Assembly: GCA_001724265.1 (NCBI GenBank)
Contig: MEDY01000454.1
Location: 1 to 20,809 of the forward strand
Reading direction: 5' to 3'
DNA length: 20,809 nt
Source: Rhizaria sp. SCN 62-66
Lineage: Eukaryota > Rhizaria, unplaced
How positions within the stretch are numbered: the first letter of the stretch is position 1; each line of letters opens with the position of its first letter. The notes below the pieces were generated by a model. The model saw nothing but the letters and a program-made list of their open reading frames with translations, was not told the DNA's origin and did no database searches. This document shows positions 1 through 7,720 of this stretch, piece by piece. The position numbers and the translations under genes were made by a program.

Positions 1-1
1 G

Positions 2-715
2 TCGACGGCGCACTTGCTCGAGACCGTTATGGTTCCCGCGCACGCGTTTGCGCTCGCGCGAGAGACGTTTGCCGGCGGCGATAGACCCAGCAAAGCGCGC
101 GAGATCGCCGACACAACTGGCTCTGCCGGCGAGCTTTCTCGTGACGAGTGCGCAGCGAGGATGGACGATAGCGAACGTGCCTGCGCTGCGCTGGTGCCCG
201 CCTACCGCGCGCGCGTGCCCGCCGTGGCGCTGGGCGCTCTGTGGGGCCGGTGGTACGCACCGCTGCCGCGCGACATGGCCCTGCCGTGGGCGCTCCCCGC
301 AACACAAATAGAGTCTGGAGCGAATGACACACTCAGCAGCGCGACCGCTATGGATCAATGCACTCTGAGTGCGGTGCCGCGGCCGATGCTGTTTTCGTCG
401 CCGCTGATTGCGGACGAGACACTGCGGCCATCAACTGGGCTCCACATCGCCCCCGGCCACCGGAATGGCGGCGCACACAGCCACGTCAATGCTAGCGTGC
501 GTTCCACTGCATCAGGAGGTGCCACGGTAGCGACTGCGAATACAACGAGTGTGCGCGCAAATGCGAGTGCAGCGACGATGGATGCGGTCCAGCTTGAAGC
601 TGTCGTGGTCGCGGGGAGCCATCAGATGCACGAGACGGACTCCCCCGTGGTGGCTGTACGCCTGCTGCAGTTTCTGGAGAAGCGCGCGCTGCTAGAGCAG
701 CCGCGCTACCACTGA
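2..715 (+). CDS. C-terminal part of an alpha/beta hydrolase-like protein (5' truncated by window edge)
   Basis: The frame is open from base 2 to a TGA at 713-715, so the start lies outside the window; the first in-window ATG (29-31) need not be the real start. The last 35 residues carry the clearest signal: a beta-strand-like Val/Ala run, then GSHQMHETD (His codons 620-622 and 629-631), then a helix of the pattern VVAVRLLQFLEKR. In serine-hydrolase-like (SERHL/kraken-type) alpha/beta hydrolases the catalytic histidine sits in such a G-x-H-x-x-H turn before the final helix. The segment with SRDECAARM and SERACAALV resembles the lid helices of that family. Between them is a Ser/Thr/Ala-rich stretch (about 480-590) that looks like a lineage-specific insertion. 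The nucleophile elbow would lie upstream, so the assignment rests on the C-terminal pattern only. No substrate can be inferred. Confidence 0.5.
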   Translation, partial: STAHLLETVMVPAHAFALARETFAGGDRPSKAREIADTTGSAGELSRDECAARMDDSERACAALVPAYRARVPAVALGALWGRWYAPLPRDMALPWALPATQIESGANDTLSSATAMDQCTLSAVPRPMLFSSPLIADETLRPSTGLHIAPGHRNGGAHSHVNASVRSTASGGATVATANTTSVRANASAATMDAVQLEAVVVAGSHQMHETDSPVVAVRLLQFLEKRALLEQPRYH

Positions 716-810
716 TCAGAGTTAGTACTGAGTAGTTGATCATCTGTATTGCTCTTTGAGTCGAAGTAGTTACATATTAAACCAAAAATAGTAACCGAAA
801 TTACTTCATT

Positions 811-839
811 GTGTACCACACGGCCAGCGTGTGTACCAC
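811..839. repeat. Short direct repeat GTGTACCAC, two copies 20 bases apart
   Basis: GTGTACCAC occurs at 811-819 and again at 831-839. The DNA between the copies can also pair as CACAC (817-821) with GTGTG (829-833). No known element is recognised; it may be chance in a short spacer. Confidence 0.5.
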
Positions 840-963
840 CGGAGTCTCTCCTGAGATGCGAAATCACATTGTCCAAATGATATTTTTACATTCTCAGAAC
901 GTGATTGTGACAGTCTCGCGTTGTGATTAAAAAAGTATTTTATTCAAATAATAGTCAATTGTG

Positions 964-979
964 AGTACATGTATGTACT
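964..979. repeat. Short inverted repeat (7-base arms, 2-base spacer)
   Basis: AGTACAT at 964-970 and ATGTACT at 973-979 are exact reverse complements around GT. It lies just upstream of the AATAAA at 1005-1010, so it could be part of a 3'-end region or a protein site. The arms are short enough to arise by chance. Confidence 0.45.
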
Positions 980-1072
980 TGTAGCCTCTTAAAATAGAGC
1001 CCGAAATAAAGTTGGGATCTCTAACTCAAAACAACGATATCGAACTGCGATCTTTCGATCTTTCGTGTTTAC

Positions 1073-1107
1073 GTTGTTGTTGTGTGTGTGTTTTTTTGTT
1101 GTTGTTT
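1073..1107 (+). repeat. GTT/GT simple-sequence tract
   Basis: A low-complexity run of GTT and GT units interrupted by a T7 stretch. It is a microsatellite in the spacer after the hydrolase-like gene and has no coding role. Confidence 0.6.
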
Positions 1108-1293
1108 CATGAAATATTGTGACATTACTGAATCTGAATACAGTTGATTGAGGCAAACGAAATAAAAACAAGTGCTTCTCGAATCAAAGTATCGTGAGAA
1201 GTGATTATCGTGAATAGATTTAGAACACATGATTCTTGAGAACCCATGATTCGTGACTAGTGACGGCGCAAAGATTCACTTGTGTACAATGCT

Positions 1294-4245
1294 TTACAGC
1301 ACGTCCTCGGTGACGAGCGAGAGAATGCTGTGCAGCGCGTTGCGCATGAACTCTGCAACGTCGACTCCACGTCCTTGAGGCACGCGCTTGACAGGCTTGC
1401 GCCCCTTAGCCTCAAGGAGGTCACTGAAATACATCAACATCGGCTCCATGAACGTGCGCTCATCATTGCCTGTACTGTGAGGATCGACAGCGATTATGTG
1501 CAACTCTGCACCCGCGGCGCGCGCTTCGTCGTCCAGCTTGTTGACAATCATCTCTGGCGTGATACCCTTTGGATCACCACCAGGAATCGAGTCGTACGTC
1601 GAAGGGTACCCTTGACGCTGGTTGTACTGCACGCCGTGGCAGGGCATGTCGCCGATGAGAAGCACAAAGCGGCCCTTGTTAGCGCGCCACGTCAGGTTCG
1701 TCGCCTTCCACAAACCACCAAGAACATCTTCACAGTCGTCACCATTGACGACTTTCAGGCTGTGCATAAAGGTGCTCGCATTGTTCATGTCTTCAACAAA
1801 ATCGTAGGGCTGGTAATAGTCTGCGTGGCATGTGCCATACCTGTCAGTATCGCAAGTTGTGCGCGTACAGCCAGGCTTGTGATCATTGTATGGTGCAATA
1901 CCAAGGCGAATGACAGCATTGCGACCACTACGTTGCTTGATCTCTTGCGCGAGGTTATTGACAACTGTCGTCACGTGCCTACGAAGTCCGTCAATATATG
2001 GCGACATACTACCCGTGGTATCGATGGCAATGGCAATGTCAAAGCTCATGTCACAATCGCCGCGCAGACGATCTTGTAGTGCGGCGTGACTAAGACTGGG
2101 AAGAAACTCGGGGTCTGTGGCGTTGTTGCGCCAGCGTCCGGCATCGCGAGCCATATTGTCATGCATGGCGCCTCGCACAGACGCCTGTTGCAGAATCAAC
2201 GCAGGCACTGCCGCTGCAACCGCGTCGAGGTCGGGGTCTCCAGTAGGATTGTCGATAAGCGACAGGAGATAGTCGACCAGCACACGCGGCGACACTTGCG
2301 TGGGGGACAGCACGGGAAGCGCCAAGATGCGATCTTCATCCGCATTATTCTCACGCGGCAAAGGCGCCGCCGGCATTAGGGCAAATGCCGTCATCGGCTC
2401 ATCACCGAACGGCAGCAGCTGCTTCGGCGCCGTGCTGGTGCGCACATAGGGCATCCACACTTGGCCGCGCTGCGGGGACAGCCATTCTAGCACGTTTTCA
2501 CGCCGGGCAATCTGTAACCGGGCAGTTAAGGACATGTCGCCGGGTTCAGGGTGCGCGATGTCGAGCCAGAGCACGAACGCGGTGTCGTCGAGGTCCAGCG
2601 TGTTTACACGTGCATTCGCAACTGAGTCGCCGTGGCAGCGCGTTAGCGCTGCAAGCGCTTCCGCGTCTGAGGGTTGCTTAAGCAGCGGGAGCAGCAGCGG
2701 CGTGAAGGCACCGCGAGCACCCGCTGTGATGTGCAGCCGTGCCGTGATCATCTCTGCGGGCGGGAGCGGTGTCGTTGGGAGCCGTGCGATTACAGGATCA
2801 AGACAGCGACGCAGAAGCTGTAGTGCGCGGCGCTGACGCGCGCTAAGACTGGTAACTTCCGCACCGTTCTTGGGAGAATCAAGAAGCAAGCTAAGGATAA
2901 CCGTGAGAAGTTCGCTCATGACGCCTAAGAACACAAGACTCGACGGGAAAAATGGGGTGAGGTAGTGCTGGAGCCAGAGACCGAATGCGGGTGAGCTAGC
3001 AATGAGCCCCACGACTGTGTTGTAGTCGCCAGTAGCACTTGCGTTGTTATTGGGGGGATTGAGAGAAAACTCGCGTTCAGCGAAGGTGTTCACATCAGCC
3101 GCCAGCGCATGCGCCAGCAGCAGGCCCACGGACAGCGTGCCGTGCCTCTCGTCGTCGTGGTGCGGCCCTGGCGGAGCAATCTTTGCCTCACGCGCGTCAT
3201 TCCGAACGCGGGTAAAGAGCCGCTCGCAAAACTTATCATGGTAGCGATCAGTCCCAATTGCATGGGTTTTCGCGGTGAAAGTCGCGTCAGCGCGAGGACC
3301 GTCTGAGACTACAGGGTTAGCGGTTGTAGCGGGGGCAATAGAAGGCGGAAGCGCAGGCGCGTCGGCGGCGAGAAACCCAGGCGTTGTGAAAAAGACACAG
3401 AGCGCGTGGGACCACTGGCGCTCGGCATCTGATGCGGCGTAGCTGATGGCAACGGCGGGCACCGCACCGCGATCCAAGTTCATGAAAGGGGCGATGTCAA
3501 AATCACCAAATTCATCAATGCGCGTGACACTGGAAAACCATAGCAGCAGCGTAACGTACGCGGGTGAGCGTATGATGTTATAGTTCTTCCTGGTGTAGTC
3601 CACGACCATCTGCGGGGTGACCTCACTCACATCAGTCACGCCGAAAATGCCAGAAGATGACTGAGCGGCGCTGGAGTCGGCGTCGCTCTGTTCCTCGTTC
3701 GCGCCAGCACGCTTGGCTTTCTTGCCTTTTTTGTCGCTCTTCTCCTTCTTTTCCTTCTTTGCTGCCCTCTTCTCAGCGTTTTTGCGGATCGATTCAAACG
3801 CCTTCTCGCGGCGGTCGCTGTAGTCGACGCGCGCGAGCTGCACTAACGCCACGGCGAAGTCCATGGCACCCAGCGCCACGCACAGCCGCAGCGCGCGGGT
3901 AAGGGCTTCCAGGGCAACAGCACGCAGGGCGTGATAGGCCGGGAGCGCTGCGTCATCGTCGTCGGTGGGCAGCGCGATAGTCATCGGGAGGAGGACGCGA
4001 ACGGCGGCAATGCGGTCAACGAGGGGCATGCGTGCGGTCTCGGGAGAAATCGCATCTGCAGCAATGCGCCACCACTCAGACGGGTCATTTTTAGCTTCTA
4101 CGATATATCTTGGCGTCAAAGTGGTGTTTAACCACGGGACAAGGTGCGTTGTCACTAGCTCTTGGACTTCCTCGACATCACAGTTCGCAGGGGATGAGAC
4201 CAGTTGGGCCTCGAAAGCCTGCAGACGCACAAGAAGCTCCGCCAA
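1294..4245 (-). CDS. Large protein with C-terminal von Willebrand factor A (VWKA-type) domain; 5' end unresolved
   Basis: A continuous 983-codon minus-strand frame ends at TAA (1296-1294). Numbering from TTG 4245, residues from about 732 to the C-terminus form a VWA domain. DIAIAIDTTGSMSPYIDGL holds the MIDAS DxTGS motif (742-746), and a later core strand reads FVLLIGDMPCHG. The spacing and the DMPCHG, GGDPKGITPE and LHIIAVD elements resemble the VWA of VWKA/alpha-kinase proteins, but no kinase domain follows; the frame stops about 20 residues after the fold. Residues 1-730 are mostly helical and unrecognised, with a Lys-rich segment near 147-190 (AAKKEKKEKSDKKGKKAKR) and a Ser/Asp/Gln-rich linker. 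No ATG lies between an in-frame TAG (4272-4270) and Met73 (4029-4027). Residues 1-72 still look coding, so translation probably starts in an upstream exon. Acceptor candidates end at 4270 (TGTAG) or 4219 (CTGCAG after a pyrimidine tract). A metal-dependent protein-binding role is inferred from the VWA fold. Confidence 0.85.
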   Translation of the reverse strand: MAELLVRLQAFEAQLVSSPANCDVEEVQELVTTHLVPWLNTTLTPRYIVEAKNDPSEWWRIAADAISPETARMPLVDRIAAVRVLLPMTIALPTDDDDAALPAYHALRAVALEALTRALRLCVALGAMDFAVALVQLARVDYSDRREKAFESIRKNAEKRAAKKEKKEKSDKKGKKAKRAGANEEQSDADSSAAQSSSGIFGVTDVSEVTPQMVVDYTRKNYNIIRSPAYVTLLLWFSSVTRIDEFGDFDIAPFMNLDRGAVPAVAISYAASDAERQWSHALCVFFTTPGFLAADAPALPPSIAPATTANPVVSDGPRADATFTAKTHAIGTDRYHDKFCERLFTRVRNDAREAKIAPPGPHHDDERHGTLSVGLLLAHALAADVNTFAEREFSLNPPNNNASATGDYNTVVGLIASSPAFGLWLQHYLTPFFPSSLVFLGVMSELLTVILSLLLDSPKNGAEVTSLSARQRRALQLLRRCLDPVIARLPTTPLPPAEMITARLHITAGARGAFTPLLLPLLKQPSDAEALAALTRCHGDSVANARVNTLDLDDTAFVLWLDIAHPEPGDMSLTARLQIARRENVLEWLSPQRGQVWMPYVRTSTAPKQLLPFGDEPMTAFALMPAAPLPRENNADEDRILALPVLSPTQVSPRVLVDYLLSLIDNPTGDPDLDAVAAAVPALILQQASVRGAMHDNMARDAGRWRNNATDPEFLPSLSHAALQDRLRGDCDMSFDIAIAIDTTGSMSPYIDGLRRHVTTVVNNLAQEIKQRSGRNAVIRLGIAPYNDHKPGCTRTTCDTDRYGTCHADYYQPYDFVEDMNNASTFMHSLKVVNGDDCEDVLGGLWKATNLTWRANKGRFVLLIGDMPCHGVQYNQRQGYPSTYDSIPGGDPKGITPEMIVNKLDDEARAAGAELHIIAVDPHSTGNDERTFMEPMLMYFSDLLEAKGRKPVKRVPQGRGVDVAEFMRNALHSILSLVTEDVL

Positions 4246-4272
4246 ATGGAGGTATGTTGACGTGCGGGGCTA

Positions 4273-4804
4273 CATTGCTTCGTTGCTGAACACACGTTAA
4301 ATCCTTGTGAATCGACTTCTATGCAGTGGGTTAGCCTTTGATAGGAAGTGGTAACGCGAGACAGTGGTGAAAATAGCAAATTACTTGTTCAATATGATGA
4401 CAAAAAAATATATAATTTTTAAGAAGCAGGTTTCTATATGGGGAACAAAGCAAAAATGCATTTGGACTCTTTAAATAGCTTGTCTCATGAGTTGTTCGTA
4501 GCTGTTGGTTTGGACGAGGAGCCGAGTTCGCTGGATTCAGCTAGCAACCTGGTAGCGACACATATGACACAATATTAGACTCTTAACAAACAAAAACAAC
4601 AATTACTGCGTATGAATTAGAGTGTATTATCCGGAAATTAATATATTAATCTGACTAATGTCATTGTACACGTGCCTGAAGTCACGGATTTTCGATTTGC
4701 AACCGTGATCTGGCCCCTCGTAGGTCCGCAAAAATGTTAGACACGTAAAGTGTGTGAGTTTGCGCGAGTCATTAATGAAAAAACAAGGTAAAGTGGGAGA
4801 TGCA
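4273..4804. other. Spacer upstream of the VWA gene
   Basis: About 530 AT-rich bases between the in-frame stop upstream of the VWA frame and the end of the acidic minus-strand frame. It should contain the missing 5' exon and promoter of the VWA gene on the minus strand, though I could not fix either. One possible tiny exon is an ATG at 4563-4561 followed by a CAG/GTTGCT junction, but that donor is weak. A 46-codon plus-strand frame at 4438-4578 is listed separately. Confidence 0.45.
4438..4578 (+). CDS. Possible small protein or exon, 46 codons, unrecognised
   Basis: An ATG at 4438-4440 opens a 46-residue frame ending in TAG (4576-4578). An in-frame TAA (4420-4422) precedes it, and a second in-frame ATG is at 4456-4458. 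The peptide has a protein-like mix, with an amphipathic stretch LNSLSHELFVAVGLDEE and an acidic middle. It has no motif I know. It lies head to head with the VWA gene. The sequence before it (AAGAAGCAG, ending 4429) could be a splice acceptor, so it might instead be an exon. Evidence is composition only; a chance frame is quite possible. Confidence 0.18.
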   Translation: MGNKAKMHLDSLNSLSHELFVAVGLDEEPSSLDSASNLVATHMTQY

Positions 4805-5167
4805 CTATTTAACACACTTGACGAGTTTTGGAATACATGTAATGATGATCTTTATATGATCGAACGACGTACTATCTTGATACGGCACATTAAGCTGAAC
4901 AACCGAGGTACTCTGCCCCGCGCTACTGCTTGCCGGCTTGTTGCGCTTCGCTTGAGACTTGTCGTCCTCGTCAACATAAGGTTCGTCTTCGCCCTCGTAA
5001 CCTTCGTCCTCGTCCTCCTCCTCGGAGCCACGGTTAGATGGTTGTCGCCCATAATCAGCTCCAGCAGAAGGCGTGAGAGGTGTGCGGGTGCTTGTGTTTG
5101 CGTGGGCGCTAGTGTGCGTCGTGGTGTTGGACTGAGACCCCATGGAGTCCTGCGAGGTCCTTCTCAT
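4805..5167 (-). CDS. Putative acidic low-complexity protein, probably the first exon of a spliced gene
   Basis: A minus-strand frame from ATG 5167-5165 encodes 120 residues. The first half is Ser/Thr-rich (DSMGSQSNTTTHTSAHANTS). Residues near 47-70 are strongly acidic (GSEEEDEDEGYEGEDEPYVD) and are followed by a Lys/Arg/Ser patch. After about residue 90 the composition changes to hydrophobic and AT-rich, which suggests the real exon ends earlier. Donor candidates nearby are GTACCT just after the SSSAGQ segment and GTACGT a little further downstream; the second matches the eS7 donor exactly. The downstream exon would lie near 4740-4627, but no acceptor stands out. A C/T-rich leader precedes the ATG and itself ends in GCAG, so even the 5' end could be an acceptor. 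Function is unknown. Confidence 0.4.
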   Translation of the reverse strand: MRRTSQDSMGSQSNTTTHTSAHANTSTRTPLTPSAGADYGRQPSNRGSEEEDEDEGYEGEDEPYVDEDDKSQAKRNKPASSSAGQSTSVVQLNVPYQDSTSFDHIKIIITCIPKLVKCVK

Positions 5168-5623
5168 CTGCCTAGTTGTTGAGCAGAGGTTGGCAAAGAA
5201 AGACAGGAAGCGAACAGGATGTCCAGAAAATCACCTGTACAGGTAGATATTTTACCTAATGCGTGTTCCTAAGAACAACAGAGACATCAATGGGAGGTGG
5301 TTGAGGCAAGCTTTTAACAGCGTCATAGTTGCCAGCATCTGTGCATCGAAACAATTAAAATTGATTACACAGAGAATACACGCAGCTAAAACTGAAAAGC
5401 AAGCTATGATAAACTATCTTTGTATTTACTATCTACACCATACATTATAAGCAAAGTTCTAACGTAACTGTCCTATCGATCATCTAAGAAGATACAGATC
5501 AAGGGAACTCACTATTAACTTACACAAACCACACTCAACCCATCCAGTTCAGTCACAGCATACCACGACTACAGCAGCCACAACACACAGCCACCACAAC
5601 GCACTTACTGCACTGTAACGCGC
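5168..5623. other. Spacer between the eS7 gene and the acidic frame
   Basis: AT-rich sequence holding the 3' flank of eS7 and the 5' flank of the acidic minus-strand gene. On the minus strand the last 50 bases before 5167 are C/T-rich, consistent with a leader or a splice acceptor. A 63-codon plus-strand frame at 5259-5450 has an ATG but no recognisable content, and I do not call it. Confidence 0.45.
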
Positions 5624-6347
5624 TTACTCCTGGACGGGGAAGGAGAACTCGACCGCGGAGCGTGTGAGGCGGTTGTAGACGGCAGCAAAAGACTTGAGCT
5701 TGTCCTCGGTCTCCTTGGCATCCTTCTTGTCAACGAAGACCTTGAGGAGCTTAGACTGGTCCGCGCGCACGCGGGTGCGCTTGCCGACGATGGAGGAAGG
5801 GAAGACGATGTCGTCGAGGATGGCGGCGTGCACGGCAGTGAGGGTGCGCGACTGGGGGCGAGCGATGCCCTTGTACTGAGCCATCTGGGGTGATGTGAAG
5901 AAAATAGGGAGCAAGAGCAAAGCAAGTGGGAGTGAGCACAGATTATGAGAAATGTGAGCGCGGGAAGAGAATAGGAAAGCAAGACAAGTGCGGATGGGGA
6001 TGTAGTGGAGATGTGGGTGAAGAGAAAGAGGCGGAGAAACGTACCTCGTTGGTCAGGATGGTGCGCTGGGCAATAAAGACGAAGTGGGTGTTGGAAAACT
6101 TCTTCTCAAGCTCGCGGGAAAGGCGGGGTTGGAGAGCCTGGAACTTCTTGTGGAGGCGGTAGGGGGTGAAGACAATAGCAGCCTTCTTGCCGCCAGCGAC
6201 GTCGACCTCCTTGGCTGCGCAGAAGTGGAGGGCCTTAAGGCCCGCGAGCTCAGGGGTCTCCTGAAGCTCGGCCATCGCCTTCGCGACGGACTCCTCGAAC
6301 GAGGAAACGGCCTTGCCGTTGGCCTTGATAACCTTGTTGGACGACAT
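5624..6347 (-). CDS. RPS7: Small-subunit ribosomal protein eS7, two exons
   Basis: eS7 is a component of the cytosolic 40S ribosomal subunit, involved in 18S rRNA maturation. Exon 1 runs from ATG 6347 to 6045 (101 codons) and exon 2 from 5884 to the stop at 5624 (86 residues plus stop). Together they give 187 residues, close to the 190-195 usual for the family. Family signatures are clear: CAAKEVDVAGGKKA, LSRELEKKF followed by HFVFIAQRTIL, then RPQSRTLTAVHAAILDDIVF, PSSIVGKRTRV and the C-terminal EFSFP. The intron lies between codons (phase 0), with donor GAG/GTACGT and acceptor CCCCAG/ATG. It falls in the short variable loop just before the SRTLTAVH block, which supports the junction. The 5' flank is C/T-rich, recalling the pyrimidine-rich leaders of ribosomal protein genes. 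Its first exon faces the PEX26-like gene across a 1.37-kb divergent spacer. Confidence 0.96.
5885..6044 (-). other. Spliceosomal intron of the eS7 gene (160 bp)
   Basis: The donor is GTACGT at 6044-6039 and the acceptor CCCCAG ends at 5885. Removing it joins ILTNE to MAQYKG in frame and restores a full-length eS7. A pyrimidine-rich tract precedes the acceptor. Confidence 0.93.
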
Positions 6348-7033
6348 TAAAAGGTGAGACGCTGCGCAGAGCAAAACGAAGAGGTCAAATGAGGAAAGTG
6401 AGCTTGAGCGAGAGGTACGGAGTTCTAAGACAGAAACATATGGCCAAGCTCAAGACTAAGAACATGCTTAACAGTTAACGCATCAAGTTGGATCGTGAAA
6501 GCCTCATTTAGTTCCTGAGACCCCAGCAAAGTTTGCCTGAGGATAAGTCAATGACTGCGTTGAAGACGGAGAGCGAGACATGAAATAGCGCATCAGGGAT
6601 GCTCCAATATCAGACATAATAGAAGTATCACATAGAAAGGTCGCTGTTGTTTGAACGCAAATCAACTAGGCCCCACTTGAACGATTGACTGTAGCGATCT
6701 GGGGTGTTGAAGTTGTGCGTTCATGATAGCGCGGTGTTGACCATGGAGTGCCAAGTCGCTGCTCACGGTCACTTGCTTGCGACCTGCTCGATTTGGGGGA
6801 ATTCTATCAGTCGATATCGCACGTCTGTCATCGTCCAACATTTTGCCTTGCAACTATATACACCTGGCTATTGATGGTCATTTTTTTTTTTATCATATCG
6901 CCTAGGGCTGTCTTGTCTGCTTTTATTCGGTATCTATTCTTCAAATGAGACCCGTCTTTTCCCAGATTCGCCTTTGGGTGCAGTCACCCACTTAGCCGTG
7001 TCGGGAGAGACAGCTTTCGTGAAATCGAGTCTG

Positions 7034-7052
7034 AAACCGTACAAAACCGTAC
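7034..7052 (+). repeat. Tandem pair AAACCGTAC, period 10
   Basis: AAACCGTAC occurs at 7034-7042 and 7044-7052, one helical turn apart. It lies in the divergent spacer and could be a paired protein-binding site. No factor is recognised. Confidence 0.5.
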
Positions 7053-7109
7053 ATATTTGAACGTAAAAAGCTATGGGCAACCAGTCAAACCCGTTAACAC
7101 TCCATTAAG

Positions 7110-7141
7110 GGGCGTTATGTAGATGGTCAGGGCGTTGTGTA
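7110..7141 (+). repeat. Direct repeat GGGCGTTRTGTA, period 20
   Basis: GGGCGTTATGTA (7110-7121) and GGGCGTTGTGTA (7130-7141) differ at one base and start 20 bases apart, two helical turns. They sit close to the AAACCGTAC pair, so the 110-bp stretch may be a regulatory block. Confidence 0.5.
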
Positions 7142-7230
7142 CATAATCGATGCAAGATAATGGCCTTCTACATGATGGATGAGCTATAAAATTGCAATTT
7201 TACGATTGAATCCGCTTGCTCATTTGCATA

Positions 7231-7258
7231 CATGATAACGGACATTTCCGTTATCGTG
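7231..7258. repeat. 12-bp hairpin with CATT loop
   Basis: Arm CATGATAACGGA (7231-7242) pairs with TCCGTTATCGTG (7247-7258) around a CATT loop. There are eleven Watson-Crick pairs and one G-T pair, and the inner nine pairs are perfect. It stands in non-coding DNA between divergent genes. It could be a binding palindrome or a structured leader; neither can be shown here. Confidence 0.6.
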
Positions 7259-7720
7259 CGGTTGTGTTGTGGGGCCTTTTCCTGTTGCTGCCCGGTGTGT
7301 TGGTCGTTCAAATATGTATGTTTTTGCTCGGTTAGAGAGTCCATCCAGAAGCTCTTGATGAGCGTTGCGCGAGTCGTCCGTGTGCAATAGTGCTTGCAAG
7401 CATAGTTGTTGTTGTCCTGCACCGAAGCTCTCGTGGGAACCTACGCCCTAAAATGGAGTAATCCTTTTAGTCCAAGGGTGCATGATTTGACCACGATCAG
7501 CTAGCGACGGTTGGAGGCGAGCGCCTACGGCTGTCAAACATCGTCAAATAGTTATTCTTCTGCATAAATGTAAATATTGTTCTTGTTCTATTGATCTGCC
7601 TTTTTCTCATCGCGAAAATTTACTTTCACTGCAAACTCCGCACCACCGGGCTCGACCCAGCATCACGCCCTCCATCGACTTCTTCACTTGCGCCTCTTCA
7701 GCCGCCCACACCCTGGCCCC

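Larger units (their letters stand above)
716..1293. other. Intergenic spacer between convergent genes
   Basis: AT-rich spacer shared by the 3' ends of the hydrolase-like gene (+) and the VWA gene (-). It contains an AATAAA on the plus strand at 1005-1010 that could serve the hydrolase-like transcript, although it lies about 290 bases past the stop. It also holds a 9-base direct repeat at 811-819 and 831-839, a near-palindrome at 964-979 and a GTT/GT simple repeat near 1073-1107. I see no reading frame with coding character. Confidence 0.6.
6348..7720. other. Divergent spacer between eS7 and the PEX26-like gene
   Basis: 1373 bases that should contain both promoters. I see a TATA-like CTATATA at 6854-6860, a 12-bp hairpin at 7231-7258, a weaker 6-bp hairpin at 6975-6990, and two pairs of short direct repeats between 7034 and 7141. 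A 59-codon ATG frame on the minus strand (6841-6662) has moderate protein-like composition but no motif, and I do not call it. From about 7640 the sequence turns C-rich, approaching the PEX26-like start. Confidence 0.45.

Noticed and set aside
1282-2079. 265-codon plus-strand frame
   Set aside because: It lies antisense to the VWA domain, whose minus-strand translation has clear family motifs. The plus translation has none.
5259-5450. 63-codon plus-strand frame with an ATG
   Set aside because: It is AT-rich and ends in Ile/Tyr/Leu runs typical of spacer DNA, with no motif and no splice or promoter support.
6362-6418. Possible intron in the 5' leader of eS7 (GTACCT to GCGCAG)
   Set aside because: At 57 bases it is much shorter than the two confirmed introns, and without coding sequence on both sides nothing confirms it.
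6662-6841. 59-codon minus-strand frame from an ATG
   Set aside because: Its composition is passable but there is no motif or family resemblance, and it lies in the divergent promoter spacer.
7168-7422. 84-codon minus-strand frame over the hairpin
   Set aside because: It starts at GTG, its composition follows the AT-rich spacer, and it has no motif.
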